Origin: JADLHS01 sp049840435
GTDB taxonomy: Bacteria; Verrucomicrobiota; Verrucomicrobiia; Limisphaerales; JADLHS01
Assembly (NCBI GenBank): GCA_049840435.1
Contig: JASGKY010000047.1
Location: 77,429 to 141,428, forward strand
Direction: 5' to 3'
Length of the DNA stretch: 64,000 nucleotides
Positions 22,446 through 30,858 of this stretch are shown piece by piece. The stretch's first letter is position 1. Every line of letters starts with the position of its first letter. The notes under the pieces are model-generated. The model ran no database searches and was not told the DNA's origin. It saw only the letters and a list, made by a program, of their open reading frames with translations. Position numbers and translations under genes: made by a program.

Positions 22446-23934
22446 AGGACAACTTCCTTTCCAACCGGCCCGCCAGCAGCGAGGCCGGATAACTCAAAGC
22501 GAAATAAATTCCCGCCGTCATGATGCCGAGCCCGACGTAATCATACGTGGACATCGCGAGCATCCCGTAAACCTTGGTGAGTTCGACCATCGTGATGACG
22601 GAGACGATGGATGAATCTTTGAACATGGCGATGAAGTCGTTGGTCATCGGTGGAATGACGAGCCGGATGGCTTGTGGCAGGACGACGTGTTGCAGCGTCT
22701 GCCAGTGGCTCATGCCGAGCGCGTGCGCGGCTTCCATCTGCCCGCGCGGGATGGCCTGGATGCCGGCACGATAGTTCTCCGCCTCACTCGCGGCGTAATT
22801 CAGGCCGAGTCCGATGATTCCGGCGAGGAAAGCGTTCAACCGGATGCCGAGCTCAGGCAATCCGTAGTAGATGATGAACAGTTGGATCAAAAGTGGCGTG
22901 CCGCGGAAGATTTCGACATACGCTTGAGCCAGCCAGCGAACGGGCGCGATAGCGTACAACCGCAACAGCACAACAACGAGTCCGACGATAATGGCCAATA
23001 TCATGCCGAGCACGGAAAGCTCGACCGTCGTGACCGCGCCGCGCAAGAGCAGTGGCAGGTACTTGGGCCATTCGCGCAGAGTGGAGATGGATTTCTTGCG
23101 GGTGACGACTTCCGGTTGATAAGTCTGCAACTGTTCCTGTCGCGCATCCCACAAGCCATACTTGCGATAGATGCGTTCCAGCGTGCGGTCTGCTGCTAGT
23201 TCTTCGATGGCGTGGTTCAACGCCGCGAGCAATGTCGCATCCGCCTGTCGCACGCCGATGGCGTAATAGCCCGGAGCGAAGGAGTCGCCGGCGAACTTCA
23301 ATGTCGGCTCGTCCTTCGTGTAATGCAGTGCGATGGGCAGGTCCAGCACGATCGCTTCGATGCGCCCGGCCTTGAGATCGCGAAATCCTTCGACGTTGCC
23401 GGGGTAAATCCGCATGTCCACGCCGGTCACCGCTTCCACGAGCCGCTGCGCTGCCGAACCGGACAGGACGCCGACGGCTTTGTTTTTCAGATCGTCGAGC
23501 TTCGTGACGCTTTGTGTCTCCTTGCGTGTGATGAGCTGTTGCGCATAGGCGAAGTAGGGCCGCGACATCGCGATGTGCTGCTGATTGTCGGCTGTGAGTT
23601 CGAGGCCGTTGAGGATGATGTCGAAGTTGCCGCGCTCCACGGCAGGGATGAGTTGATCCCACTGGTTTTGCACCATCTCGGCTTTGACGCCAAGCTTGGC
23701 GGCGAGTGCTTCCGCGAGGTCCACCTCAAAGCCGATGAGTTCTTCGGGCTTTTGCGGATTGGGATAAACGTAGGGTGCGCCACCTTCCGCATCTGCACCC
23801 CAGTGCAGCACTCCGTGTTGTTTGATTTCCGCGAGATGATCAGCCGCAAACGTGGTGGAGGGCCTGCTCGCGAGCAGGAGAGCCAGAACTAGATTCCAAA
23901 AAGCCACGCGCGACAAACGCCAAGCGTCACTCAT
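22432..23934 (-). CDS. Amino-acid ABC transporter, fused periplasmic binding protein and permease, 500 aa
   Basis: The N-terminal signal peptide leads into a type 3 solute-binding domain (about 33-270) with GFEVDLAEALAAKLGV and NFDIILNGL. A linker precedes a HisM/GlnP-type permease (about 300-495) containing EIFRGTPLLIQLFIIYYGLP, the signature NYAASEAENYRAGIQAIPRGQMEAAHALG and five hydrophobic segments. The binding protein is therefore tethered to the channel. No other permease gene lies nearby, so it probably works as a homodimer with the overlapping ATPase. Confidence 0.93.
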   Translation of the reverse strand: MSDAWRLSRVAFWNLVLALLLASRPSTTFAADHLAEIKQHGVLHWGADAEGGAPYVYPNPQKPEELIGFEVDLAEALAAKLGVKAEMVQNQWDQLIPAVERGNFDIILNGLELTADNQQHIAMSRPYFAYAQQLITRKETQSVTKLDDLKNKAVGVLSGSAAQRLVEAVTGVDMRIYPGNVEGFRDLKAGRIEAIVLDLPIALHYTKDEPTLKFAGDSFAPGYYAIGVRQADATLLAALNHAIEELAADRTLERIYRKYGLWDARQEQLQTYQPEVVTRKKSISTLREWPKYLPLLLRGAVTTVELSVLGMILAIIVGLVVVLLRLYAIAPVRWLAQAYVEIFRGTPLLIQLFIIYYGLPELGIRLNAFLAGIIGLGLNYAASEAENYRAGIQAIPRGQMEAAHALGMSHWQTLQHVVLPQAIRLVIPPMTNDFIAMFKDSSIVSVITMVELTKVYGMLAMSTYDYVGLGIMTAGIYFALSYPASLLAGRLERKLSYDRR

Positions 23935-24022
23935 TAAACGCGAACATTAGCACAACTGTACGTAGAGTCCAGAAAAATCTTCGGGTTGGAGCAAAAAACT
24001 TTTACTGCGCTCGTTCGCGTGA

Positions 24023-27000
24023 TCACGACAGCAGATTTAACTGTTCGAGTTTTTGATCCAAACGCTTGGCAGAGACGGGAACGGCGGTGCCGAGTTCCTG
24101 CGCGAAGAGGGAGACTTTGAATTCTTCCACCAGCCAGCGGAATTCTTCCTGCAGTGCGCGCACTTCGGAGACGCTGGAGGGCTTCGCGGCAAAGCCGGCG
24201 ACGATTTGGGCATAGGACGCGAGTTGCGCGGCGCGTTCGGCGTCCTTCTGCGGATTCAACGCGGCGCGTTCGAGGCGCGTGAGCAGCGCTTTCAGATAAC
24301 GCGGGAGCTCTTTGAGACGCTCGAAGCTGATCTGCTCAAGGAAGCGCGGCGGCAGCAGGTTGTTCAACTCTGTGGCGAGAGGATGCTTGGAGGTCGCGGG
24401 TTTGGTGGGAGCGCCCAGTTGACTGAGGTCGTTCAATGTACGGGCACGCGGGGCGCTCGCGGCAGCGGCGGCAAAGCCCAGCTTGGTGGCGATCTGCTGC
24501 CGCAAAGGCAGGATGGCGTTCAGGCGGGATTCGATCTGTGCCGGGAGACCGGCGAGACGCGCGCGGGTTTCCTGCACGGCAGTTTCAAAGCTCGCTTGAG
24601 TGAGTGGGGCAAGCGGCACAGCGGGCAGGGCGTGACGCTTGAGATTCGTGAAAGCGGTCTCTTGCAATTCATCCAGCGAACCGAGCGGCGCGTAAAGCGC
24701 GTCGAAGCGTACAAGCGCGCGCAGATCTTTTTGCAGCCACGCGAAATCCTTTTGCAAGGCGAGTTCGATGAGCCGGTTGATACCGTCGAGGTTCGCTTCA
24801 CGTGCAAGGGCGCTGCTGCGATAGAGGCGGAGATTAACATGACCATCTTCAAAGGTCAGGCCGGGCCACGCATAGATGGTAGGGCTGAGCTGCTGCTCAG
24901 CCGGGCGGCGCGGCAGCGCCGCCCTACCAGCGTCATCGCTAACCACAATCTTCTCAGGCAAATCGCCGAAATTCCAAGTGGTCAGGTCGGCGCGTTCCCA
25001 CTTCGCGGCAGCGCGTTGCCAGGCATCGTCGTGGCGCGGGGCGACGGGCTTGGTTTCCTTGAGCCGCGGCTTGAGTTGCTCAAGATTCCGGCCAGCGACG
25101 AGCGTCTTCCGGTTATGATCCACAATTTCCACGCGGGGGCGAAGGTGCGCGGGGACAGCTTCTTCGCGCCACGCGTCAGGTGGGACAGTGATCCCGTAGC
25201 GTTGGAGAAGGAAACGCGCGAGATCGGATCGCAAGGACGAACCGATGGGCTGCAAGTCGCGCACGATCTCTGCGACCTTGGGTTCGATGGGCTGCAACTC
25301 GCGGCGCAAGGTGCGGGGCAGGGAACGCAACCATTCTCCGACCTGTTCGGCGCGAAGTCCGGGCACGGCCCACTCGACTGCGGCGGGCGAGACGGCGCGC
25401 GCGAGGTCCACGGGGAGTTGCACGGTGACGCCGTCCCATTCTTCGCCGGGAGCGTAGGCGTAGTTTAGCGAGAGCGGTTGATCCGCGAGCCGAACGGCGT
25501 CAGGAAAAGCGTTGGCGTCGTAAGACAATTGCAAATCGCCGAGCAGGTCGGCTTCGCTGGCGCAGAGGAATTGCTGGTCGCCGTTGCGGTCGCGGAGGAC
25601 GCGATTGAGTTCGTGGAAGGAGGAGACATTCTCCAGTCGCGCGGCGTAAAAGTTTACGAGGGCTTGATCGAGATCAATCATGCCGTGATGCCGCGCGCGA
25701 GTCTGGAGGTTCTCGATCTTCTGGCGCACGGCACGGTTTTGCGTGAGGAAGGCGTAGGGGAGCGGCTTTTCGACTGTAGGAGACGACGTGAGGAGACTCT
25801 CGTTGACTTCGGCTTTCCAATCGCCGCTATCGGCACGACTAGATTGAGACTCGTCACCTCGTCTCCTACCAAAGCCAGCAACATCTTCCTCGACGAGCGC
25901 GGCGCGAATGAAAATGGCGGTGGCATCCTTGGCGTTGATGTTGGCGTAAGCGACCTTGCGGCGGACGATTTCGAGACCGTGCAACGTGATAATCTCTTCG
26001 ACGAGAACGCGCCCGGCACTGACGCTCCAGTGCGGGTTCTGATGCGTGACCTTGCAGCAATGCGGCGCAAGCTGATAGATCCATTGCGGATCAATCCCGG
26101 CAACGGTGCGGGCGAAAAGTTGAGAGGTCTCGACGATTTCGCCAGCAACGATCCACGGCGGTTGAGTTGACTTGGGCGGCGGCGGAGCGTTCTTTTGCGT
26201 CCGGGCATCGCGGCCTTTGATCGGCTTCTCACCACGTTCGTAAACCGCCGAACCCGGGAACATCGTGACGTCGCGGTTGCCCGCCGCTTTATATTGGTTG
26301 CGCTCTTCGCGACGCGCGACGTGACCAATCAGACCGGAGAGAATGGAGCGATGAATGGCATCGTAAGCGGCGTTGCTTTCGTTGATGCGCAGTGTGCCGA
26401 GGTCTTCGAGCGCGTCGTGGAGCTGCGCGTGCAGGTCCTGCCACTCACGCATCCGTAGATAGGAGAGAAAGTTCTGGCGACAGAAACGGCGGCGCTGGCT
26501 TTGGCCGCGAAGCTTTTCCCATTCGTCGTGGACGGCGTTCCAGATGTTGAGCAACGCGAGGAAGTCGGATTGTGGGTCGGCGAATTTTTTGTGTGCGGCG
26601 GCGGCGGCTTCCTTTTGATCGAGCGGACGTTCGCGTGGGTCTTGGATGCTGAGACCTGCCGCGATGATGAGGAGTTCACGCGAGGCATGTTCGCGTTGGG
26701 CCTGGAGCAACATGCGACCGAGCGTGGGATCAATCGGCAATCGCGCGAGGTCCTGGCCGAGTTGCGTCAGGTCACGTTGGGCATCAAGCGCGCCAAGTTC
26801 TTGAAGCAACGCGTAACCGCTCGCAATCGCCGCGGGAGTGGGCGGTTGAACAAACGGAAACGTCTCAATGTCGCCGAGACGAAAGGCCTTCATCCGGAGG
26901 ATGACTTCGGCGAGATTGGCGCGTTGGATTTCGGGCTGTGTGAAGGCAGGGCGCGCGGTGAAATCTTCCTCAGGATAAAGTCGGATGCAAATGCCGTCCT

Positions 27001-28273
27001 GCACACGACCGGCGCGACCTTTGCGTTGATTGGCGCTGCTCTGCGAGATGGGCTCGATGGGCAGGCGACGCGTGCGGGTGCGCGGATTGTAGCGGCTGAT
27101 GCGCGCGAGTCCGGCGTCAATCACGTAGCGGATACCGGGAATGGTCAGCGAAGTTTCGGCGATGTTCGTGGCGATGACGATCTTCCTTTGCGCAGACGGG
27201 GAGAAGACGCGTTGTTGCTCGCCAGAACTCAGGCGACCGAACAGGGGAATAATCTCGGCATCGCGGGCGAACCGGCCTTGAAGTTGATCGCTCGTCTCAC
27301 GGATATCACGCTCTCCAGGCATGAAGATAAGCACATCGCCGGTGTTCGTTTCGTAAAGCACACGCTCGGTGGCTTGCACGGCAGCGTCCACGTAATGCAC
27401 GTCGCCTTGCTCCTCGGAATCAGCGACGGGCGGTTCGTAACGGACTTCCACCGGATAGATGCGACCGGAGACTTCGATGATCGGCGCGTCGTTGAAGTGG
27501 CGCGAGAACATCTGCGTGTCAATTGTGGCCGAGGTGACGATGAGTTTCAGATCGCTGCGGCGTGCGAGCAGACCCTTGAGATGGCCGAGAAGGAAGTCAA
27601 TGTTCAGACTGCGCTCGTGGGCCTCATCAATGATGATCGCGTCGTAGTCGGAAAGTTGCGGGTCGCCTTGCGCCTCGGCGAGCAGGATGCCGTCGGTCAT
27701 CAACTTGATATACGTGTCCGCACTGGAGCGATCGTCGAAGCGGATCTTGCAGCCGACCTCGCGACCCCACGTGACGCTTAACTCTTCCGCGATGCGGCGC
27801 GAGATGGACAGCGCCGCGACGCGGCGCGGTTGCGTGCAGCCGATCTGCGCACGCCGACCGAGCCCGGCGTCGAGACACATCTTGGGCAACTGGGTGGTTT
27901 TGCCCGAGCCGGTTTCGCCCGCGATGACGACGACTTGATTCGCGCGGATGGCGGCGACGATTTCGTCCTTTCGCGTGGTGATGGGGAGTTCGGGCGCGTA
28001 GGAAAGTTGAGGGACGTTGGCTTCCCGCTGCTGGCGGCGAGAGACGGAGGCACGGGCCTGTTCCAACAAACGATTGAGCAAGGCGTCGTGCTTGTCGGGA
28101 TGATGTTGGTCGCGGAACAGGCGAGCCGCGCGCGAGCCGAGCCGCACCCAGTCAGGCAACATGGCCTGCGGAAGCAGTTGGCGGAGTTCGTTGATGCGCG
28201 GGTCGTTCATGACCGGGCGCGTGTTGTAGCGGAAAATCGGACGGCTGGAAACTCGGAAGCGTGTCGATTGCAT
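24023..28273 (-). CDS. hrpA: ATP-dependent RNA helicase HrpA, 1416 aa
   Basis: DEAH-box helicase implicated in RNA processing or ribosome rescue. Motifs in order: GETGSGKTT (119-127), TQPRRVAA, DEAH (216-219), VTSATID, NIAETSLTIPGI and QRKGRAGRVQDG, then helicase-associated and OB-like regions, and a long C-terminal DUF3418-type domain. It is a little longer than E. coli HrpA (1300 aa). Residues 1116-1132 are encoded by an in-frame 51-bp palindromic repeat, located where the E. coli protein has no equivalent. Starts at 28273 or 28210 are both plausible. Confidence 0.95.
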   Translation of the reverse strand: MQSTRFRVSSRPIFRYNTRPVMNDPRINELRQLLPQAMLPDWVRLGSRAARLFRDQHHPDKHDALLNRLLEQARASVSRRQQREANVPQLSYAPELPITTRKDEIVAAIRANQVVVIAGETGSGKTTQLPKMCLDAGLGRRAQIGCTQPRRVAALSISRRIAEELSVTWGREVGCKIRFDDRSSADTYIKLMTDGILLAEAQGDPQLSDYDAIIIDEAHERSLNIDFLLGHLKGLLARRSDLKLIVTSATIDTQMFSRHFNDAPIIEVSGRIYPVEVRYEPPVADSEEQGDVHYVDAAVQATERVLYETNTGDVLIFMPGERDIRETSDQLQGRFARDAEIIPLFGRLSSGEQQRVFSPSAQRKIVIATNIAETSLTIPGIRYVIDAGLARISRYNPRTRTRRLPIEPISQSSANQRKGRAGRVQDGICIRLYPEEDFTARPAFTQPEIQRANLAEVILRMKAFRLGDIETFPFVQPPTPAAIASGYALLQELGALDAQRDLTQLGQDLARLPIDPTLGRMLLQAQREHASRELLIIAAGLSIQDPRERPLDQKEAAAAAHKKFADPQSDFLALLNIWNAVHDEWEKLRGQSQRRRFCRQNFLSYLRMREWQDLHAQLHDALEDLGTLRINESNAAYDAIHRSILSGLIGHVARREERNQYKAAGNRDVTMFPGSAVYERGEKPIKGRDARTQKNAPPPPKSTQPPWIVAGEIVETSQLFARTVAGIDPQWIYQLAPHCCKVTHQNPHWSVSAGRVLVEEIITLHGLEIVRRKVAYANINAKDATAIFIRAALVEEDVAGFGRRRGDESQSSRADSGDWKAEVNESLLTSSPTVEKPLPYAFLTQNRAVRQKIENLQTRARHHGMIDLDQALVNFYAARLENVSSFHELNRVLRDRNGDQQFLCASEADLLGDLQLSYDANAFPDAVRLADQPLSLNYAYAPGEEWDGVTVQLPVDLARAVSPAAVEWAVPGLRAEQVGEWLRSLPRTLRRELQPIEPKVAEIVRDLQPIGSSLRSDLARFLLQRYGITVPPDAWREEAVPAHLRPRVEIVDHNRKTLVAGRNLEQLKPRLKETKPVAPRHDDAWQRAAAKWERADLTTWNFGDLPEKIVVSDDAGRAALPRRPAEQQLSPTIYAWPGLTFEDGHVNLRLYRSSALAREANLDGINRLIELALQKDFAWLQKDLRALVRFDALYAPLGSLDELQETAFTNLKRHALPAVPLAPLTQASFETAVQETRARLAGLPAQIESRLNAILPLRQQIATKLGFAAAAASAPRARTLNDLSQLGAPTKPATSKHPLATELNNLLPPRFLEQISFERLKELPRYLKALLTRLERAALNPQKDAERAAQLASYAQIVAGFAAKPSSVSEVRALQEEFRWLVEEFKVSLFAQELGTAVPVSAKRLDQKLEQLNLLS
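24878..24928. repeat. Two-hairpin palindromic repeat inserted in frame in hrpA
   Basis: A 51-bp unit with outer arms GGTAGGGC and GCCCTACC and inner hairpins TGAGC-tgct-GCTCA and GGCGGCGC-ggca-GCGCCGCC. It begins and ends on codon boundaries and encodes 17 residues (GRAALPRRPAEQQLSPT). The layout matches the repeat at 11860-11911. Confidence 0.8.
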
Positions 28274-28317
28274 AGTTTGATTCGATTTCGTCCACCTTCA
28301 GGTGCACAATTGGGCGC

Positions 28318-29229
28318 ATGGCAAATCCGGACCAACACGATGTGGATTCCAATGCGGCTGCGTCGGTGGCAACAGGCGTGCCGAACCAGCCAGTGCGGCG
28401 CGGGGTGCTTTTCCGAGCAGTCAGACTGGTGCTGGTCGCGCTGGTAATGTTTTATCTGGGTATTTGTGGGTTGATGTATTGTTTCCAACGGAAGTTGGTG
28501 TATTTGCCGCCAGTGCGTGCGACACAACAGGTCTTGCGGCTGGCGCAACAAGGAAGGCTGGAGCTTTGGAAGAATCTCAAGGGAGATTGCGTGGGAATGA
28601 AGCGACTTTCCGCAAGTGGCCTCGCTGAGGCCAGCGTTTTGATTTGCTACGGGAATGGCGGGTCGGCAACCGGCTGCGCGTATTACGCTGATGCGTTGCA
28701 AAGCATAGCGCCGCTGGATGTATTCATTTTGCAATACCCCGGCTATGAAGATCGTCCTGGATCACCCTCGCGGGAAACCCTGTTGAGCGCCGCGGTCGAA
28801 GCGTTGCAGTTGATAGAGACGAATCGGCCGATCTTTCTGCTTGGCGAGTCGTTGGGGACAGGCGTGGCCGCTTATCTCGCCGGAAATTTTGCCGACAGGG
28901 TTTCCGCAGTGCTCCTGCTTTCGCCGTATGAACGACTCGCCGACGTGGCGCAGTTTCAATATCCATACCTGCCAGCGCGTGGGTTGATGCGAGATGATTT
29001 GTGGTCGGGAAAATATCTGCAAACCTATCGCGGACCACTGGGCGTGATGGTGGATGGTCAGGACCGGGTTGTGCCGGAGAAGTTCGGCCGGCGATTATAC
29101 CAACAATTCACCGGACCGAAGCGATTATGGGAATTTCCAGAATGCGGCCACATCCAGATCGGTAGCCCGGCGGAGAAGTTCTGGCGGGAAGCGGTTGAGT
29201 TTTGGCGGGAAGCAAACCATTCAAAATAA
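28318..29229 (+). CDS. Membrane-anchored alpha/beta hydrolase, 303 aa
   Basis: One hydrophobic segment (about 33-56) anchors the protein, and the catalytic domain follows. The nucleophile elbow is GESLGTG (Ser178), an Asp candidate is in MVDGQDRVVP (Asp246 or Asp249) and His278 is in CGHIQI. The shape resembles ABHD13/17 and bacterial serine hydrolases with a GNGG oxyanion motif (YGNGGSATG). Divergent from hrpA across a 44-bp gap. The substrate is unknown; acyl thioesters or esters are possible. Confidence 0.85.
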   Translation: MANPDQHDVDSNAAASVATGVPNQPVRRGVLFRAVRLVLVALVMFYLGICGLMYCFQRKLVYLPPVRATQQVLRLAQQGRLELWKNLKGDCVGMKRLSASGLAEASVLICYGNGGSATGCAYYADALQSIAPLDVFILQYPGYEDRPGSPSRETLLSAAVEALQLIETNRPIFLLGESLGTGVAAYLAGNFADRVSAVLLLSPYERLADVAQFQYPYLPARGLMRDDLWSGKYLQTYRGPLGVMVDGQDRVVPEKFGRRLYQQFTGPKRLWEFPECGHIQIGSPAEKFWREAVEFWREANHSK

Positions 29230-29237
29230 CAAATGTA

Positions 29238-30449
29238 ATGTCCTCTGCGATCAACAACGAGAAACTTGGACCGCTCACCATGGGGGTGTCGAAGAAACTT
29301 CGTTCCCCGCGACTCTCGAAACCGGGCGTGGTGGAGTTTGCTGCGCCGCCGAAGCCGGAGTTCAGTTTCAATCTCAAGCCAGCGGACATTGCCAAGCATT
29401 TGAATCGCTTTGTGATCGGGCAGCGCGAGGCGAAGAAGGTGTTGAGCGTGGCGCTGTGCGACCATTTTCAACACGTGCGACTCACGCTGGAAGGGAATGC
29501 CGCCCCGTTTTACCAGAAACAAAATGTGCTGTTGCTCGGGCCGACGGGTGTGGGTAAGACGCACTTGATCCGGTCGGCGGCGGAGTTGATCGGCGTGCCG
29601 TTCGTGAAGGCGGACGCGACGAAGTTCAGTGAGACGGGGTATGTCGGCGGCGACGTGGATGATCTGGTGCGCGATCTGGTGCGTCGGGCAGGCGGTGATG
29701 TGAAGAAGGCGGAGCACGGCATCATTTATCTCGATGAGGTGGACAAGCTGGCGACACGCGGCGAAAGCGGCGGTCGGGATGTTTCAGGGCGGGGCGTGCA
29801 AACGAACTTGCTCAAGCTGATGGAGGATGGCGATGTGCCGGTGGTGTCGCCGAACGACATGACGGGGCAGTTACAAAGTGCAATGTCGGCGATGCGGGGC
29901 GGGGGAGCGTTGCAGCCAGAGACGATCAATACGCGGCACATTTTGTTTATCGTGAGCGGGGCGTTTTCGGGGATTGCGGAGATTATTCAGCAAAGACTGG
30001 ATTCATTGCGGAATGCGGAACGCGGAGTGCGGAATAGGAAAGGCAGCAGTGTGGATTCGTTGCTGGCACAACTCAGCACGGCAGATTTGATTCAATTTGG
30101 ACTAGAGCCGGAATTCATCGGACGTTTACCGGTGCGGGTGGCGTGTCATGGCTTGGATACGGACGATCTGTTCAACGTGTTACGGAAGAGTGAGAGCAGC
30201 TTGATTCACCAGTATGAGCGCGCGTTTGCCGCGTATGGCATCAAGTGCGAGTTCAAGGATGACGGATTGCGGCGGCTGGCGGAGTTGGCTACGGACGAAC
30301 AGACGGGAGCGCGCGGGCTGATGACGATGTGCGAGCGAGTATTTCGCGATTTCAAATTTCAACTGCCCGGCAGCAAAGTGAAGCGTTTTGCGGTCAGGGC
30401 GAAGTTGGTGGATGAGCCTGGGAAGGAATTACGGCGGTTGTTAGCGTGA
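29238..30449 (+). CDS. ClpX-like AAA+ unfoldase lacking zinc domain and ClpP/SsrA loops, 403 aa
   Basis: The AAA+ core is clearly ClpX-like: Walker A GPTGVGKT (101-108), pore loop GYVG (134-137), Walker B IIYLDEVD (162-169), EFIGRLPV sensor region and TGARGL. Differences from ClpX are striking. There is no N-terminal four-Cys zinc-binding domain. The RKH loop is replaced by RGGGALQPE. The position of the IGF loop that docks ClpP holds residues encoded by four 7-bp tandem repeats. The ATP machinery is intact, so it may remodel proteins without degradation (inference). The ATG at 29238 gives 403 aa; a TTG 36 bp upstream overlaps the hydrolase gene. Confidence 0.88.
   Translation: MSSAINNEKLGPLTMGVSKKLRSPRLSKPGVVEFAAPPKPEFSFNLKPADIAKHLNRFVIGQREAKKVLSVALCDHFQHVRLTLEGNAAPFYQKQNVLLLGPTGVGKTHLIRSAAELIGVPFVKADATKFSETGYVGGDVDDLVRDLVRRAGGDVKKAEHGIIYLDEVDKLATRGESGGRDVSGRGVQTNLLKLMEDGDVPVVSPNDMTGQLQSAMSAMRGGGALQPETINTRHILFIVSGAFSGIAEIIQQRLDSLRNAERGVRNRKGSSVDSLLAQLSTADLIQFGLEPEFIGRLPVRVACHGLDTDDLFNVLRKSESSLIHQYERAFAAYGIKCEFKDDGLRRLAELATDEQTGARGLMTMCERVFRDFKFQLPGSKVKRFAVRAKLVDEPGKELRRLLA
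30009..30036 (+). repeat. Four 7-bp tandem repeats within the ClpX-like gene
   Basis: GCGGAAT, GCGGAAC, GCGGAGT, GCGGAAT follow one another without gaps. They encode part of LRNAERGVRNR, exactly in the loop that contacts ClpP in ClpX. Confidence 0.85.
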
Positions 30450-30485
30450 AGATGGGTTGTCGGGCGGAGTGATACTCCGCACTCT

Positions 30486-30692
30486 TTACGCGGCCATCGC
30501 GCGAGGCGCGAGACCATATTGTCGTTCCAGCATGGCGAGGTATGCTTGAACTTCCCGCATGGCGATCAGGTAATGTTGCTTGCAGTAGCCGTGCGAGAGG
30601 TGCTGCCCGACTGCCGGCCATGGGCCGCTGATGTGCCCCCCGCAAACGCAGCATACGGTGGTGGTTTCGCTTTGCTTGATTTCGCTTTTCAT
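30486..30692 (-). CDS. Small zinc-ribbon-like protein, 68 aa
   Basis: Contains CCVCGG and, about 18 residues later, SHGYCKQHY, a likely metal site of Cys-x2-Cys and His/Cys residues resembling those in regulatory adaptor proteins. A helical end (MREVQAYLAMLERQYGL) follows. The start at ATG 30692 was chosen because upstream residues in the open frame are polar and unconserved-looking. It is convergent with the ClpX-like gene 37 bp away. Function unknown. Confidence 0.55.
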   Translation of the reverse strand: MKSEIKQSETTTVCCVCGGHISGPWPAVGQHLSHGYCKQHYLIAMREVQAYLAMLERQYGLAPRAMAA

Positions 30693-30858
30693 ACGTTTTG
30701 CTTTCGTGTTCTGGCCATAACGAGCGCCGTTAATGACGCTATAAGTTTCGGTGGAACGGCGATTTCCCACAATAGACCTTTGGTAGTATGTGCCTTCTGC
30801 GCACACCCCCTTTTGGTCCATTTACGGTTAGTGGTTCGTGCCTAGTATCGCGGGCCAC

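Noticed and set aside
24053..27781. Two long plus-strand frames opposite hrpA (24053-25468 and 26501-27781)
   Set aside because: Low-quality Gly/Arg-rich translations overlapping a complete, motif-rich HrpA.
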